The position numbers and the translations under genes are program-made. Shown in pieces: positions 28,251 to 37,317 of a stretch of DNA of 64,000 nucleotides. The notes under the pieces were generated by a model, which made no database searches, was not told the origin of the DNA, and saw only the letters and a program-made list of their open reading frames with translations. Numbering within the stretch: the stretch's first letter is position 1; every line of letters begins with the position of its first letter. Source of the DNA: QUBU01 sp014337915 (GTDB taxonomy: Bacteria > Pseudomonadota > Gammaproteobacteria > Steroidobacterales > GCA-2729495); contig SZOW01000014.1 of NCBI GenBank assembly GCA_030263395.1, positions 5,629-69,628 on the forward strand. Direction: 5' to 3'.

Positions 28251-28307
28251 GGCCATGTCCTCCAGGATTTCCGCGCAGTGTACGGGTAGCCGGTGGCTGG
28301 CGCCCGG

Positions 28308-29069
28308 TCAGTGCCCGCCGCTGTCCGCGGGCCGGCGCCAGCCATGCCGCGGGTGGCGCGCCAGCAGCACGGGGTCACGGAACAGCAGCACCAGCAGGGC
28401 GCCGGCCACGAAGCCACCGACATGCGCCCAGAAGGCGACACCACCACCGCTGCCACCGAGCGAGCCGACGCCACCGAGCAGTTGCACCAGGAACCAGTAG
28501 CCGAGCATCCAGTAGGCCGGAATGGCGAAGGTGGTCACGTAGAAGCCGAGCCAGAACAGCATTTCCACGCGGACCCGCGGGTAGAGCATCACGTAGGCGC
28601 CCATCACGCCACCGATGGCGCCCGAGGCGCCGACCATGGGAATGGGCGAGCCCGGGCTGGAGAGCACCTGCAGGCCGGCGGCGGCAAGGCCACAGAGGAC
28701 ATAGAAGAACGCGAAGCGCAGATGTCCCATGGAGTCCTCGACGTTATTGCCGAAGATCCACAGGAACCACATGTTGCCGATGATGTGCATCCAGCTGCCA
28801 TGCAGGAACATGTGGCTGATTACCGTCAGCCAGTCCGCCGCACCGGTCACCACGCACCAGCTGTCCGGCCCGAGCTGCACGCGCGTGCCGGCGGCGACGG
28901 TCTGCAGCAATTCCCCGGGCACCAGCCCCAGGGTGCACACCGACCGCGACAGCGCCGGCTCGCGGCCGAAGCCCTCCACCAGCACCCAGGCGAGCACGTT
29001 GAGGCCGACGATGGCCCAGGTCGCATAGGGCGTAAGGAAATGCGGATTGTCGTCGCGGATCGGGATCAA
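28308..29069 (-). CDS. Rhomboid-family intramembrane serine protease
   Basis: 253 residues, six to seven membrane helices. The catalytic Ser is in MVGASGAIGG (about 148) and His in FWAHVGGFVAG (about 214); the conserved loop HMFLHGSWMHIIGNMWFLWI is complete. It cleaves membrane proteins within their helices. The start is TTG; no better start exists near it. Neighbours give no hint of its substrate. Confidence 0.92.
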   Translation of the reverse strand: MIPIRDDNPHFLTPYATWAIVGLNVLAWVLVEGFGREPALSRSVCTLGLVPGELLQTVAAGTRVQLGPDSWCVVTGAADWLTVISHMFLHGSWMHIIGNMWFLWIFGNNVEDSMGHLRFAFFYVLCGLAAAGLQVLSSPGSPIPMVGASGAIGGVMGAYVMLYPRVRVEMLFWLGFYVTTFAIPAYWMLGYWFLVQLLGGVGSLGGSGGGVAFWAHVGGFVAGALLVLLFRDPVLLARHPRHGWRRPADSGGH

Positions 29070-29164
29070 GGCCTGCGCTCCGGGGCGGACGCTAGCATAA
29101 GGCCCACTGCCGGATCATGGGTTACCATGGGCCCCTGCCAGCCAGCCCAGCCAGGACGCCCGTG

Positions 29165-29818
29165 ATGACCCGGCCCATCGCCATCCAGATCGTCTCCGAC
29201 ATCGTCTGTCCCTGGTGCTACATCGGCAAGCGACGCCTGGAGAAGGCGCTGGCCGCACGCCCGGACCTCGCGGTGGAAGTCACATGGTTCCCGTACCAGC
29301 TCAGCCCCGACATGCCACGCGAGGGCCGCGACCGCGCGGAGCACCATGCCAGCATCTTCGGTGCCGAGCGCGCACGGCAGATCCGCGAAAAGATGCAGGC
29401 GCTCGGCGCGGACGAGGGCATCGCCTTCGACATGCCACCCGGCGCACGCGCGCCAAACACGCTTTCCGCCCACGTGCTGATGTACTGGGCCTCGCGCTCC
29501 GCCGGCGTGGACCAGAACCTGCTGGCCGAGAAGCTGTTTCATGCACACCACGTGCGCGGCGAGGACATCGGCAACCCGGTGGTGCTGGCCGGTATCGCCA
29601 GCGAGGTCGGCATGAACGCCGCCGAGGTCCTCAGCGCGCTACGCGAGGGCACCGACGAGGACACGGTGCGCAGCCTCGTCGAGCAGGCGCGCCAGGCCGG
29701 TGTGAGCGGCGTGCCCTTCTTCATCTTCGATGGCCGCGAGGCACTATCCGGCGCCCAGCCGCCGGAAGCGATTCTCCAGGTGCTGGACGGCATCGCCACC
29801 AGCGAGACCCTGCAGTGA
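29165..29818 (+). CDS. DsbA-family (FrnE-like) oxidoreductase
   Basis: 217 residues. The thioredoxin-fold active site is CPWC (residues 15-18 in SDIVCPWCYIGKRRLEKAL), with the helical insertion and cis-Pro in SGVPFFIFDGREALSGAQPP. There is no signal peptide, so it acts in the cytoplasm, like FrnE/2-hydroxychromene isomerase-like proteins. The stop codon overlaps the msrB start (TGATG), which couples it to methionine sulfoxide repair. GTG one codon before the ATG is also possible. Confidence 0.9.
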   Translation: MTRPIAIQIVSDIVCPWCYIGKRRLEKALAARPDLAVEVTWFPYQLSPDMPREGRDRAEHHASIFGAERARQIREKMQALGADEGIAFDMPPGARAPNTLSAHVLMYWASRSAGVDQNLLAEKLFHAHHVRGEDIGNPVVLAGIASEVGMNAAEVLSALREGTDEDTVRSLVEQARQAGVSGVPFFIFDGREALSGAQPPEAILQVLDGIATSETLQ

Positions 29819-30249
29819 TGGGCGAACCGCCCGGGCCGCTGCGCAAGCCGCTGTCCGAATGGGCAGGCATCCTCGATGCCGCGCGCCTGCGGGTACTGTT
29901 CCAGGATGGCACCGAGGCGCCGTGGACCAGCCCGCTGAACGACGTGAAACAGGCCGGCACCTTCATCTGCGCAGCCTGCTACCTGCCGCTGTTCGAGGCG
30001 GACGCCAAGTTCGACAGTGGCACGGGCTGGCCGAGCTTCTTCCGGCCCATCGATCCGGCACGCATCGCCACGCAGCTGGACTTCAAGCTCGGCGTACCGC
30101 GCACCGAGTACCACTGCGCGCGCTGCGGCGGCCACCAGGGCCATGTCTTTGACGATGGCCCCGCCCCCACCGGCCAGCGCTACTGCAACAACGGCGTGTC
30201 GCTGCTGTTCGTGCCGCAGGGACAGCCGCTGCCGGCGTTGCGGGACTGA
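29818..30249 (+). CDS. msrB: Peptide-methionine (R)-S-oxide reductase MsrB
   Basis: 143 residues. Zinc-binding pairs CAAC and CARC, the signature FDSGTGWPSFF, CGGHQGHVFDDGP and the catalytic Cys in RYCNNGVSLLF are all present. It reduces the R form of methionine sulfoxide. Its start overlaps the upstream thiol oxidoreductase stop codon, suggesting joint expression in oxidative damage repair. Confidence 0.95.
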   Translation: MGEPPGPLRKPLSEWAGILDAARLRVLFQDGTEAPWTSPLNDVKQAGTFICAACYLPLFEADAKFDSGTGWPSFFRPIDPARIATQLDFKLGVPRTEYHCARCGGHQGHVFDDGPAPTGQRYCNNGVSLLFVPQGQPLPALRD

Positions 30250-30252
30250 GCG

Positions 30253-30846
30253 ATGGGCCGGCTGGCATCACTGCTGGGCGCCGTGCTGCTGGCAGCTGCC
30301 ACCTGGCCAGGCCTGGCCAGCGCACAGGACGCCAGCGTGCACAACCGGTCGCTCGGCTCCATTGCCGTCCATGAAATCGGCGGCATTCTCGTGGCCGGCC
30401 AGCCGACGGCCGCCGATCTCGCCCTCGCGCGCGGCGAGGGAATCCACCGGGTCATCAACCTGCGCCATGCCAGCGAACCGGCCGGCTTCGACGAGCCCGC
30501 CGAGGCGGCGCGCCTGGGGCTCGAGTACATCAGCCTGCCCTGGTCCGGGCCGGACGAGCTCACCGACACCGTTTTCGATGAAGTACGCGCGCTGCTGCGC
30601 GAGTCACCACGACCACTGCTGTTTCATTGCGCTTCCGGCAATCGCGTCGCCGCCGTGTGGCTGCCCTGGCGCGTGCTGGATGAAGGTGCCGACTGGGACA
30701 GCGCGCTGGCCGAGGCGCAGCAACTCGGCCTGCGGTCGCCGGCGCTCGAGGCCAGGGCCAGGGCCTATGTCGATCAACAGAGCAAGCTGCGATGCCGGCT
30801 GGCTGCGGCATCGCCAAACACCCATACCGGAGGACCCTGCCCATGA
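30253..30846 (+). CDS. Exported dual-specificity/tyrosine phosphatase-like protein
   Basis: 197 residues. Signal peptide (LLGAVLLAAATWPGLASA). The P-loop HCASGNRVAAVW (Cys about 126) matches HCxxGxxR, and the general-acid region may be LPWSGPDEL. This resembles the DUF442/beta-lactamase-hydrolase-like phosphatases. It starts 3 bp after msrB and overlaps the nitrilase-like gene by 4 bp, so it belongs to the same transcript. Periplasmic location is inferred from the signal peptide. Confidence 0.78.
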   Translation: MGRLASLLGAVLLAAATWPGLASAQDASVHNRSLGSIAVHEIGGILVAGQPTAADLALARGEGIHRVINLRHASEPAGFDEPAEAARLGLEYISLPWSGPDELTDTVFDEVRALLRESPRPLLFHCASGNRVAAVWLPWRVLDEGADWDSALAEAQQLGLRSPALEARARAYVDQQSKLRCRLAAASPNTHTGGPCP

Positions 30847-31994
30847 CGTCAGACAACGCGCTTTCCCGCCGCCTGTTCCTCGCCGCCGCTGCGGCCGGTG
30901 CCGCCAGTGCCGCCGGAACCGCCGGCGCTGCCGCGAATGCGGCGGCTCCCACAGCGAAAGCAGGCGTATCGGTGCCCGCCAACGGCCGCAACTACGCGCG
31001 CGTGCCGCTGCGCCGGGACAGCGTGGTGGTCTCCGCGGTGCAGTCGCGCATCCGCTCGGTGGATGGCCAGTCGCCGGCCAAGGGCATCCGCGAAAACCTT
31101 GCGCACATGATCGACCTGATCGACAAGACCCAGTTCTACGGCGGGCGCAAGGACCTGCTGTGCTTCCACGAGTTCCCGCTGCAGGGCTGGAACCCCTGGG
31201 ACCGTGCCGAGCTCGAGCGCCTGTCGATCGACCTCCCGGGCGAACAGACCGAAGCACTGGGCGCCAAGGCGAAGGAGTACGGCTGCTACATCCAGTTCGG
31301 CGCCTATGCCCGTGACCGCGACTGGCCCGGCCACGTACTGTCCGTCACTTCGATCATCGGCCCGGACGGCAAGCTGGTGGCACGTGACTGGAAGGCGCGC
31401 AACATCGTCGGCGTGTTCCCGGATTTCGAGCTGGTCACTACCACCGTGTACAACGTGCTCGACCGCTTCGTCGAGATGTACGGCGTCGATGCGCTGGTAC
31501 CGGTGCACCGCACCGACATCGGCAACCTCGCCACCTCCTCCACGCAGATGGAGCCGGAGATCTTCCGCGTCATGGCACTGAAGGGCGCGGAGATCCTGCT
31601 GCGCACCGCCTCGGGCGGCTTCGAGCCTGAGGACATCCAGATGGTGTCGCGCTACAACCGGGTCTACTCGGTGATCGTCAACAACGCGGTCTCGCCCGAC
31701 AACCCGCATTTCATGGACGACGCCAACGGCCGCTCCGGCGGCACGGCGATCTACGGTCCCCGTGGCGAGGCGCTGGCGAGCGCCGGCTCGAAGTTCGAGC
31801 AGGATGTGATCGCGCGCCTGCCGCTGGCGCAGTATCGCGCCACGCACAGCATCCCCGACCTGCATTACGCGCTGTATGCGGATGCCTTCGCAGCCTACCA
31901 GCCACGCCAGGCACCGGGGCTGTTCAGCAAGTACCTGCCGAAGGACCTCAAGGACGCCAAGCGCTTCCTGGACGCGGAGGATCGCTGGCGCTGA
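30843..31994 (+). CDS. Nitrilase-superfamily protein lacking the catalytic cysteine, Tat-type signal
   Basis: 383 residues. The N-terminus has a twin-arginine-like signal (SRRLFLAAAAAGAASAAG). The carbon-nitrogen hydrolase fold is clear: Glu in CFHEFPLQGW (about 107), Lys in ARDWKARN (about 182), and EIFRVMALKGAEILLRTASG. The position of the nucleophile, normally Cys in a CYD-type motif six residues before the conserved PE, falls at ATSSTQMEPE (about 229-233) and reads Ser. The protein may be inactive as an amidase, use Ser, or belong to a divergent subgroup. It is the last gene of the DsbA-MsrB-phosphatase cluster. Confidence 0.8.
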   Translation: MTSDNALSRRLFLAAAAAGAASAAGTAGAAANAAAPTAKAGVSVPANGRNYARVPLRRDSVVVSAVQSRIRSVDGQSPAKGIRENLAHMIDLIDKTQFYGGRKDLLCFHEFPLQGWNPWDRAELERLSIDLPGEQTEALGAKAKEYGCYIQFGAYARDRDWPGHVLSVTSIIGPDGKLVARDWKARNIVGVFPDFELVTTTVYNVLDRFVEMYGVDALVPVHRTDIGNLATSSTQMEPEIFRVMALKGAEILLRTASGGFEPEDIQMVSRYNRVYSVIVNNAVSPDNPHFMDDANGRSGGTAIYGPRGEALASAGSKFEQDVIARLPLAQYRATHSIPDLHYALYADAFAAYQPRQAPGLFSKYLPKDLKDAKRFLDAEDRWR

Positions 31995-32062
31995 GCGGCT
32001 CGCGCGGTTGCCGGCGCCATGGCAAGCTAGGCGCCCCGTTTCCCCGCGAGCGTTAGCAAGCC

Positions 32063-33067
32063 ATGTCGAGCACCCCGGGCCCGACGCCTGTCGTAGGCGA
32101 CCTCGTCACCCTGCAGGGGCACATCCTCGCCCAGCAGTCGCATTACCCGGAGGCCACCGGGACGCTGTCCTGGATCCTCTCGGCGCTGTCGATCTCCGCC
32201 AAGATGATCGCCGCCCAGGTGCGTCGCGCCCGCCTCGCCGACGTACTCGGCGCAGTCGGCACCGGCAACGTGCAGGGCGAGCAGCAGCAGAAGCTCGACG
32301 TCATTGCCAACGAGATCCTGCTGCGCACCCTGGGCGGGCGCGAGGGTGTGGCCATCGTCGCCTCGGAGGAAAACGAGGAGCCGGTGATCCTGCGCACCGA
32401 GAAGGAGGGCGAGCGCAAGTACTGCGTGCTCTTCGATCCGCTCGACGGCTCCTCCAACCTCGACGTCTGCGGCGCGGTGGGCACCATCTTCAGCATCCTG
32501 CGCCACGACCGGCGCGCCACGCGGGCCGAGGATTCGCTGCTGCAGCCGGGCAGCCGGCAGGTGGCGGCCGGCTACATCCTCTACGGCCCCTCGACGGTGT
32601 TCACGCTGAGCATCGGCCGGGGCACGGACATGTTCGTGCTCGATCCCGCCATCGGCGCCTTCGTGCGCGTCGAGCAGGGCCTGCGCATCCCGGCCACCGC
32701 GAAGAGCTACTCGGTCAACGAAGGCAACCGGCTGGCCTTTCCGGCCGGCTACCAGGCCTACCTCGACCATGCGCAGCGCAATGGCTACTCCAGCCGCTAC
32801 GCCGGTGCCATGGTGGCCGACGTGCACCGCATCCTGCTCAAGGGCGGGGTGTTCCTCTACCCGCCGACCAGCAAGGCGCCGCAGGGCAAGCTGCGCCTGA
32901 TGTACGAGGCCAACCCCATGGCCATGCTGGTCGAGCAGGCGGGCGGCAAGGCGCTGTCGGCGCCGGGACGCCGCATCCTCGACGAGCAGCCGACCGGTAT
33001 CCACCAGCGCACGGCGGTGATCATCGGCAGCCCCGGCGAGGTGGACCAGGTCATCGGCCATCTCTGA
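32063..33067 (+). CDS. fbp: Fructose-1,6-bisphosphatase class 1
   Basis: 334 residues. Metal-binding ASEENEEP and the signature FDPLDGSSNLDV are present, along with RYAGAMVADVHRILLKGGVF and LRLMYEANPMAMLVEQAGG. It dephosphorylates fructose-1,6-bisphosphate in gluconeogenesis. The short spacing (19 bp) to the next gene suggests a shared transcript, though functions differ. Confidence 0.96.
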   Translation: MSSTPGPTPVVGDLVTLQGHILAQQSHYPEATGTLSWILSALSISAKMIAAQVRRARLADVLGAVGTGNVQGEQQQKLDVIANEILLRTLGGREGVAIVASEENEEPVILRTEKEGERKYCVLFDPLDGSSNLDVCGAVGTIFSILRHDRRATRAEDSLLQPGSRQVAAGYILYGPSTVFTLSIGRGTDMFVLDPAIGAFVRVEQGLRIPATAKSYSVNEGNRLAFPAGYQAYLDHAQRNGYSSRYAGAMVADVHRILLKGGVFLYPPTSKAPQGKLRLMYEANPMAMLVEQAGGKALSAPGRRILDEQPTGIHQRTAVIIGSPGEVDQVIGHL

Positions 33068-33086
33068 GGCCGACGCGGCGACGGCC

Positions 33087-34451
33087 ATGGTGACTGGCGA
33101 CAGCACCGGTCCCTGGCCCGCGTTCATCGGCGCCAGGGGCGCGACCTTGCGCCAGGCCGTGGATGGCCTGCAGGCCTCGCAACACTGGAGCGCAGAAGCA
33201 CTGGCCGCAGGCCAGCGCCGGCAACTCGCGCAGTTGCTGCGCACGGCCGCCAAGCATGTTCCCTGGTACGAGCGTGCCGACTGGATCCGGCCGCTGCTGG
33301 CAGCGCTCGACTCTGGAGCCGGCGGTTTCGCGACACGCTGGGCGCAGGTGCCCCTGCTTGCCAAGGGCGAACTGCGCGAGCACGCGGCCCTGCTCACCGC
33401 ACGCCACCTGCCGGCTGCGCATCTGCCACTCGGCACCACGCGGACCTCCGGATCGGTGGGCATCCCCGTCGAAGTGAAGACCACGACGGTGACGCGGCTC
33501 GCCTGGGATGCGCTCACCGTGCGCGAACATCTCTGGCGCCAGCGCGATTTCGGCAAGCGCCTCGGCATCATCCGCAGCCTCACCCGGGCACAGGCCGTGG
33601 CCGGCGGCAGGAACCAGCCGGACTGGGGCCCGCCCACGGCCGCACTCTGGCGCACCGGCCGCGCATCCGTGATCCACATCGGCTCGCCGCTGGGTGAACA
33701 GATCGACTGGCTGCGCCGCTTCGACCCGCACTACCTGCTGACCTATCCAAGCCTTGCCGCGGCGCTGCTCGAGGAACTCGGCCCGGGGGGGCGCACGCCC
33801 GCGCTGGAAGAGGTCCGGTTGATGTCCGAGCCGGTGGATGCCGGGCTCGCGGCGCGGCTGGCAGCGGACTGGGGCGTGCGCGTTGCCGACGTTTATTCGG
33901 CGAACGAAGTGGGCAATATCGCCTTCCGTTGCCAGGAGGACCGGCTGCATGTGCAGTCGGAGACCATCCTCGTGGAGATCCTCGACGATGCCGGGCGCGC
34001 CTGCGACGCGGGTGAGATGGGCCGCGTGGTGCTGACCGCGCTGCACAACCTGGCAATGCCGCTGATCCGCTACGACATCGGCGACTACGCGCGCATCGGC
34101 GATGCCTGTCCCTGCGGGCGCGCCCATCCGGTGATCGGCCAGGTCCTCGGCCGCGTGCGCAACCTCGCACTCACGCCGGATGGCCGACGCTTCTGGCCGC
34201 CGGCGCTGGCGAAGATCCGCGAGGTGCCCGGCATCCGCCAGTTCCAGTACGTGCAGACCGCGCCCGGCAGCATCGAGCTGCGGCTGGTCCTCGGGCGCGA
34301 ACTCGATACGACCGACGAGCAGCGCCTGCGCGACCTCGTGTGCCGCCTGCTCGGCCATCCCTATGAAGTCATCATCCGCGCGGTGCCGGAAATCCCACGG
34401 GGGCCGTCCGGCAAGTTCGAGGAATTCCTCTCGATGGTGAACCCGGCCTGA
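33087..34451 (+). CDS. Phenylacetate-CoA ligase-like (PaaK/CapK family) adenylate-forming enzyme
   Basis: 454 residues. The family layout is visible: ATP-binding TTRTSGSVGIPVEVKTT, the YSANEVGNIAFRC motif, LIRYDIGDYARIG, and the C-terminal end IPRGPSGKFEEFLS. The zinc-like CPCGR motif (DACPCGRAHPVIG) typical of the CapK branch is present. These enzymes activate aromatic or other carboxylic acids with ATP. The neighbours do not reveal the acid. Confidence 0.82.
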   Translation: MVTGDSTGPWPAFIGARGATLRQAVDGLQASQHWSAEALAAGQRRQLAQLLRTAAKHVPWYERADWIRPLLAALDSGAGGFATRWAQVPLLAKGELREHAALLTARHLPAAHLPLGTTRTSGSVGIPVEVKTTTVTRLAWDALTVREHLWRQRDFGKRLGIIRSLTRAQAVAGGRNQPDWGPPTAALWRTGRASVIHIGSPLGEQIDWLRRFDPHYLLTYPSLAAALLEELGPGGRTPALEEVRLMSEPVDAGLAARLAADWGVRVADVYSANEVGNIAFRCQEDRLHVQSETILVEILDDAGRACDAGEMGRVVLTALHNLAMPLIRYDIGDYARIGDACPCGRAHPVIGQVLGRVRNLALTPDGRRFWPPALAKIREVPGIRQFQYVQTAPGSIELRLVLGRELDTTDEQRLRDLVCRLLGHPYEVIIRAVPEIPRGPSGKFEEFLSMVNPA

Positions 34452-34503
34452 CCGGGCCTGCACTGCCAGCGGTCCGGCCGCTCGTCCCAATATGATCACT
34501 TAT

Positions 34504-34567
34504 TGTCAGTTTATGGTCAGTTCATATATGACCATGTCTTGACACACTCTATACACGGGCCTACGTT
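34504..34567 (+). promoter_or_regulatory. Promoter and operator candidate of the MerR-like gene
   Basis: ATGGTCA (34513-34519) and TGACCAT (34529-34535) form a 7-bp dyad with a 9-bp spacer; a related TTGTCAG precedes it at 34504-34510. TTGACA (34539-34544) and TACGTT (34562-34567) are 17 bp apart. The -10 box lies only 6 bp before the ATG at 34574 and no Shine-Dalgarno is seen, so the transcript may be leaderless. Confidence 0.5.
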
Positions 34568-34573
34568 ATCAAC

Positions 34574-35449
34574 ATGTTGGCCACGCGTACCTATTCGATC
34601 ACCGAGATGCAGGCCATTTCGGGCTTCGACCGGCGCACCATCGTCTACTACCTCCAGCAGGGCCTCGTGCCCCGCGCCGGGCGCCGCGGGCCCAACACGC
34701 GGTACTCGCAGGATGCGCTGTTGCGCCTGCGGTTCATCCGCGGCTTCAAGGACATGCAGGACCAGGGTCGCTGCGGCACCGTGACGCTGCGCGAGATCGG
34801 CGCCCTGCTCGGGATGCTCGAGCCGGCCCAGGTGGGCGTGCTGGTCGAGCGCGGCATGCCGATGGAAGACCTCGCGCCGCTGCTCGAGCGGCTGGCCCAG
34901 TCCGATGCCGGCCCCGCAGCTACCGTGGCTCCCGCTGCGCCGGTTCCGGTCGCGCCTCCCGCGGCAACGGTGATCGCGCCCACAGCAGCCACGACCGCGG
35001 CGACGGAAACCACCACGCCAGCCCCACGGCCCGTGCCGGGCCTGCTCGGTCCCTCCGGCCCGCGCCGCAGCTACGGGCTGGCCGATGCGGGTATCCGCCA
35101 GCGCACAGGCACGCCGGCTCCGGCCGCGCAGCCACCAGCGGCATCCGGTATCCCAGGCGAAGCGGCCACGACGGATGCTGCCCCGACGGCGGCGATGGCA
35201 GCGCCGTCAGCAGGCGCGCCGCCCGCCAATCCGGCCGAAATCCTCGCTGAACTCGGGCGCCTGCTGCGTGAACTAGAGCTGCGGCCGGCGATGAGCGGCC
35301 GGCGCCTGGCGCCCGGTGCCAGCGAACAGTGGACGGAGATTCCCATCACCAGCCGGGTATTCCTCTCGGTGCGCGGGCTGTCGCAGGAGGATGCGCCACT
35401 GGCGGACGCCGTGGCGCGCGAACTGAAGAAGGTACTGCGCGGTCGCTGA
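34574..35449 (+). CDS. MerR-like regulator with long Ala/Pro/Thr-rich linker
   Basis: 291 residues. The N-terminal 70 residues form a MerR-type winged helix (YSITEMQAISGFDRRTIVYY, RGPNTRYSQDALLRLRFIRG), followed by helical segments to about 112. About 110 residues (115-225) are then almost only Ala, Pro, Thr and Val, predicted disordered. The C-terminal part (EILAELGRLLRELELRPA to the end) is short, with a beta-like segment EIPITSRVFLSVRGLS. No cysteine-based metal site is seen. The linker's base composition is strongly skewed. It stands alone downstream of a dyad-containing promoter and may be autoregulated. Confidence 0.75.
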   Translation: MLATRTYSITEMQAISGFDRRTIVYYLQQGLVPRAGRRGPNTRYSQDALLRLRFIRGFKDMQDQGRCGTVTLREIGALLGMLEPAQVGVLVERGMPMEDLAPLLERLAQSDAGPAATVAPAAPVPVAPPAATVIAPTAATTAATETTTPAPRPVPGLLGPSGPRRSYGLADAGIRQRTGTPAPAAQPPAASGIPGEAATTDAAPTAAMAAPSAGAPPANPAEILAELGRLLRELELRPAMSGRRLAPGASEQWTEIPITSRVFLSVRGLSQEDAPLADAVARELKKVLRGR

Positions 35450-35465
35450 ACCGCCGGTGCGCGCC

Positions 35466-36221
35466 TCAGCGCCTGTCGATGGCACCGCGCGGCCGGCCCG
35501 CCTGGCCCTGCGCGCCCGGGTCGAGGTCGGCGGCGCTGAGCTGGTCGAGGTAATACTGCACCGGCCAGCGGTGCCCGCCCCAGCGATAGTCCTGGCGGCT
35601 GGCGGCCTGCGTCACGTCGATGTTCCAGGCCTGCTGCAGCGGCTCGTTGGTGCCGCGCACCGGATCATCGCTGTTGATGAAAACCTCGGCATAGTCGGCA
35701 CAGGCGCCGTGGTTACGCGCGCCCCAGCTGGCATCGAACAGGCCGGCGATACCGATGGGATCGAGGAAGGTCATGTCGATGCGCGCCGGCTGCTTCGCGG
35801 CCGCGCGATACGCGCGGCAGAAGGCATCCATCGGGTAGGCCCCGGCGCTGTGGCCGACGAGGTGGATGTAGCGCAGGCCATGGAGGCTGGCGACCTGGTG
35901 ACCCAGTTCCGCACCCACGTGCTGGCCCGCCTTCCAGGCGCGCAGCAGGTTGTCGGCCCAGGGCGACCAGATGAAGCGGATCACCGCGGTGCCCGGCTCC
36001 GCCGCAGCCAGCTGCCGGAAGCGCTGCTCCACCGCTTTCAGCGTTGGTTCCTCACGCCCACCGCTGCCATGGAACAGGATCACCAGGGCGGTGGCGTCCG
36101 CCGGCGCGCCCAGTTCGGGAACCGCAAAACCGGCCGGCAGGCGTGTATAGACCTCCAGTCCGGCCAGTGCCACCAGCAGCAGGACGGCCAGGCCGACCAT
36201 GATCTTCTTGAGCGTCTTCAT
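35466..36221 (-). CDS. Membrane-anchored alpha/beta hydrolase (lipase-like)
   Basis: 251 residues. An N-terminal anchor (IMVGLAVLLLVALAGLEVY) is followed by an alpha/beta hydrolase core: oxyanion strand ALVILFHGSGGREEP and nucleophile elbow HLVGHSAGAYPMDAF. The His may be in YRWGGHRWPVQYY. The chosen ATG begins the anchor; the frame extends further upstream only inside the neighbouring gene. It lies 17 bp after the luciferase-like gene and is probably cotranscribed. The substrate is unknown. Confidence 0.8.
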   Translation of the reverse strand: MKTLKKIMVGLAVLLLVALAGLEVYTRLPAGFAVPELGAPADATALVILFHGSGGREEPTLKAVEQRFRQLAAAEPGTAVIRFIWSPWADNLLRAWKAGQHVGAELGHQVASLHGLRYIHLVGHSAGAYPMDAFCRAYRAAAKQPARIDMTFLDPIGIAGLFDASWGARNHGACADYAEVFINSDDPVRGTNEPLQQAWNIDVTQAASRQDYRWGGHRWPVQYYLDQLSAADLDPGAQGQAGRPRGAIDRR

Positions 36222-36238
36222 TCCCCGTACTCCTCGCT

Positions 36239-37267
36239 TCAGCGCAGCCGCGGCATCACATGCGTCGCGAACAACCGCGTCTGCTCCACCATGGCGGCCT
36301 GGCGCGCACCGTGCGGCGCAGGCACCGGCGAACCACCCAGCAGATAGACGTGGTCGAGCCCCCGTTCCAGCAACGCGCCGAGGCGCGCCGCGCATTTCTC
36401 CGGCGGCCCGCAGATGGAAAACCAGTCGACGAACTCGTCATCGACCAGCTCCAGGTGGCTGCCATCGTCGCGGGCATGCCGGGCCATGTCATAACCGGAC
36501 TGCATGGCCGCGGCCAGCGGCCGCAGGCGTGCTGGCAGCTGATCCAGCGGCGCGTGCTTCATGCCGGCGAAGTGCGCCACCATGCCGGAGATCATGCGCG
36601 CAAGGTCGATGGCGCGGCCCTGGTCGGGATCGCAGACGAGGTTGATGTAGGCGCCGACGCGGATGGAGCCGCGATCGCGCCCGGTCTCGGCCAGCCGTCC
36701 ACGTAGCGTAGCCAGCGCCCAGTCGATGCGCTCAGGCGCGCTGCCCACCGCGAAGCTGACGCGGTCGGCGACATCGGCGGCCATGCGGATGGTGGCCGGC
36801 CCAGTGCAGGCGATGTCGAGCGGCACCGGCGGCAGTTCGATATCCTCCAGCCAGCGCAGCCGCGATGGCGTGCCATTGCGTACCACCATCCCGCCCTGCA
36901 GGTAGCCGCGCAGCTGTTCGACGTACTGGCGCAGCTCAGCGGTGCTCGCACTGCGGCGGCCGATATGCGCCGCCGAGGAATCACCGCGGCCGATGCCGCA
37001 GAGCGCGCGGCCCGCCGCTTCGAGCTGCAGGGTCGCGAGCGCGCCAGCGGTCACCGACGCATCGCGCGTGTACGGGTTGGTGACACCGCTGCCCAGGCGC
37101 AGGCGCCCGGTGGCTGCCGCGGCCAGGCTCAGCTGGCCCCAGGGATCCGGCGCCAGGCACTGGGTATCCGGGCAGAGCAGGATGTCGAAGCCCATGGCCT
37201 CGAGTTCCACCGCCAGCGCTGCGGTGTAGCCCGGCGACGGTTCCATGACGACGCCGAACTCGGTCAT
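36239..37267 (-). CDS. LLM-class (luciferase-like, F420/FMN-dependent) oxidoreductase
   Basis: 342 residues. Features of the family: MEPSPGYTAALAVELEAMGF, GRLRLGSGVTNPYTRDA (the cis-peptide region near the cofactor), AGRALCGIGRGDSS and the C-terminal CGPPEKCAARLGALLERGLD. The GRGDS/GSGVTNPYTR pattern is common in F420-dependent members, but FMN cannot be excluded and no F420 genes are visible. It is followed by the hydrolase gene in the same direction. Confidence 0.85.
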   Translation of the reverse strand: MTEFGVVMEPSPGYTAALAVELEAMGFDILLCPDTQCLAPDPWGQLSLAAAATGRLRLGSGVTNPYTRDASVTAGALATLQLEAAGRALCGIGRGDSSAAHIGRRSASTAELRQYVEQLRGYLQGGMVVRNGTPSRLRWLEDIELPPVPLDIACTGPATIRMAADVADRVSFAVGSAPERIDWALATLRGRLAETGRDRGSIRVGAYINLVCDPDQGRAIDLARMISGMVAHFAGMKHAPLDQLPARLRPLAAAMQSGYDMARHARDDGSHLELVDDEFVDWFSICGPPEKCAARLGALLERGLDHVYLLGGSPVPAPHGARQAAMVEQTRLFATHVMPRLR

Positions 37268-37317
37268 GGTGCCTGCCGCTGGGCCTCAGCGATGGTGTGT
37301 CGAGTACCGCCGGCCGC

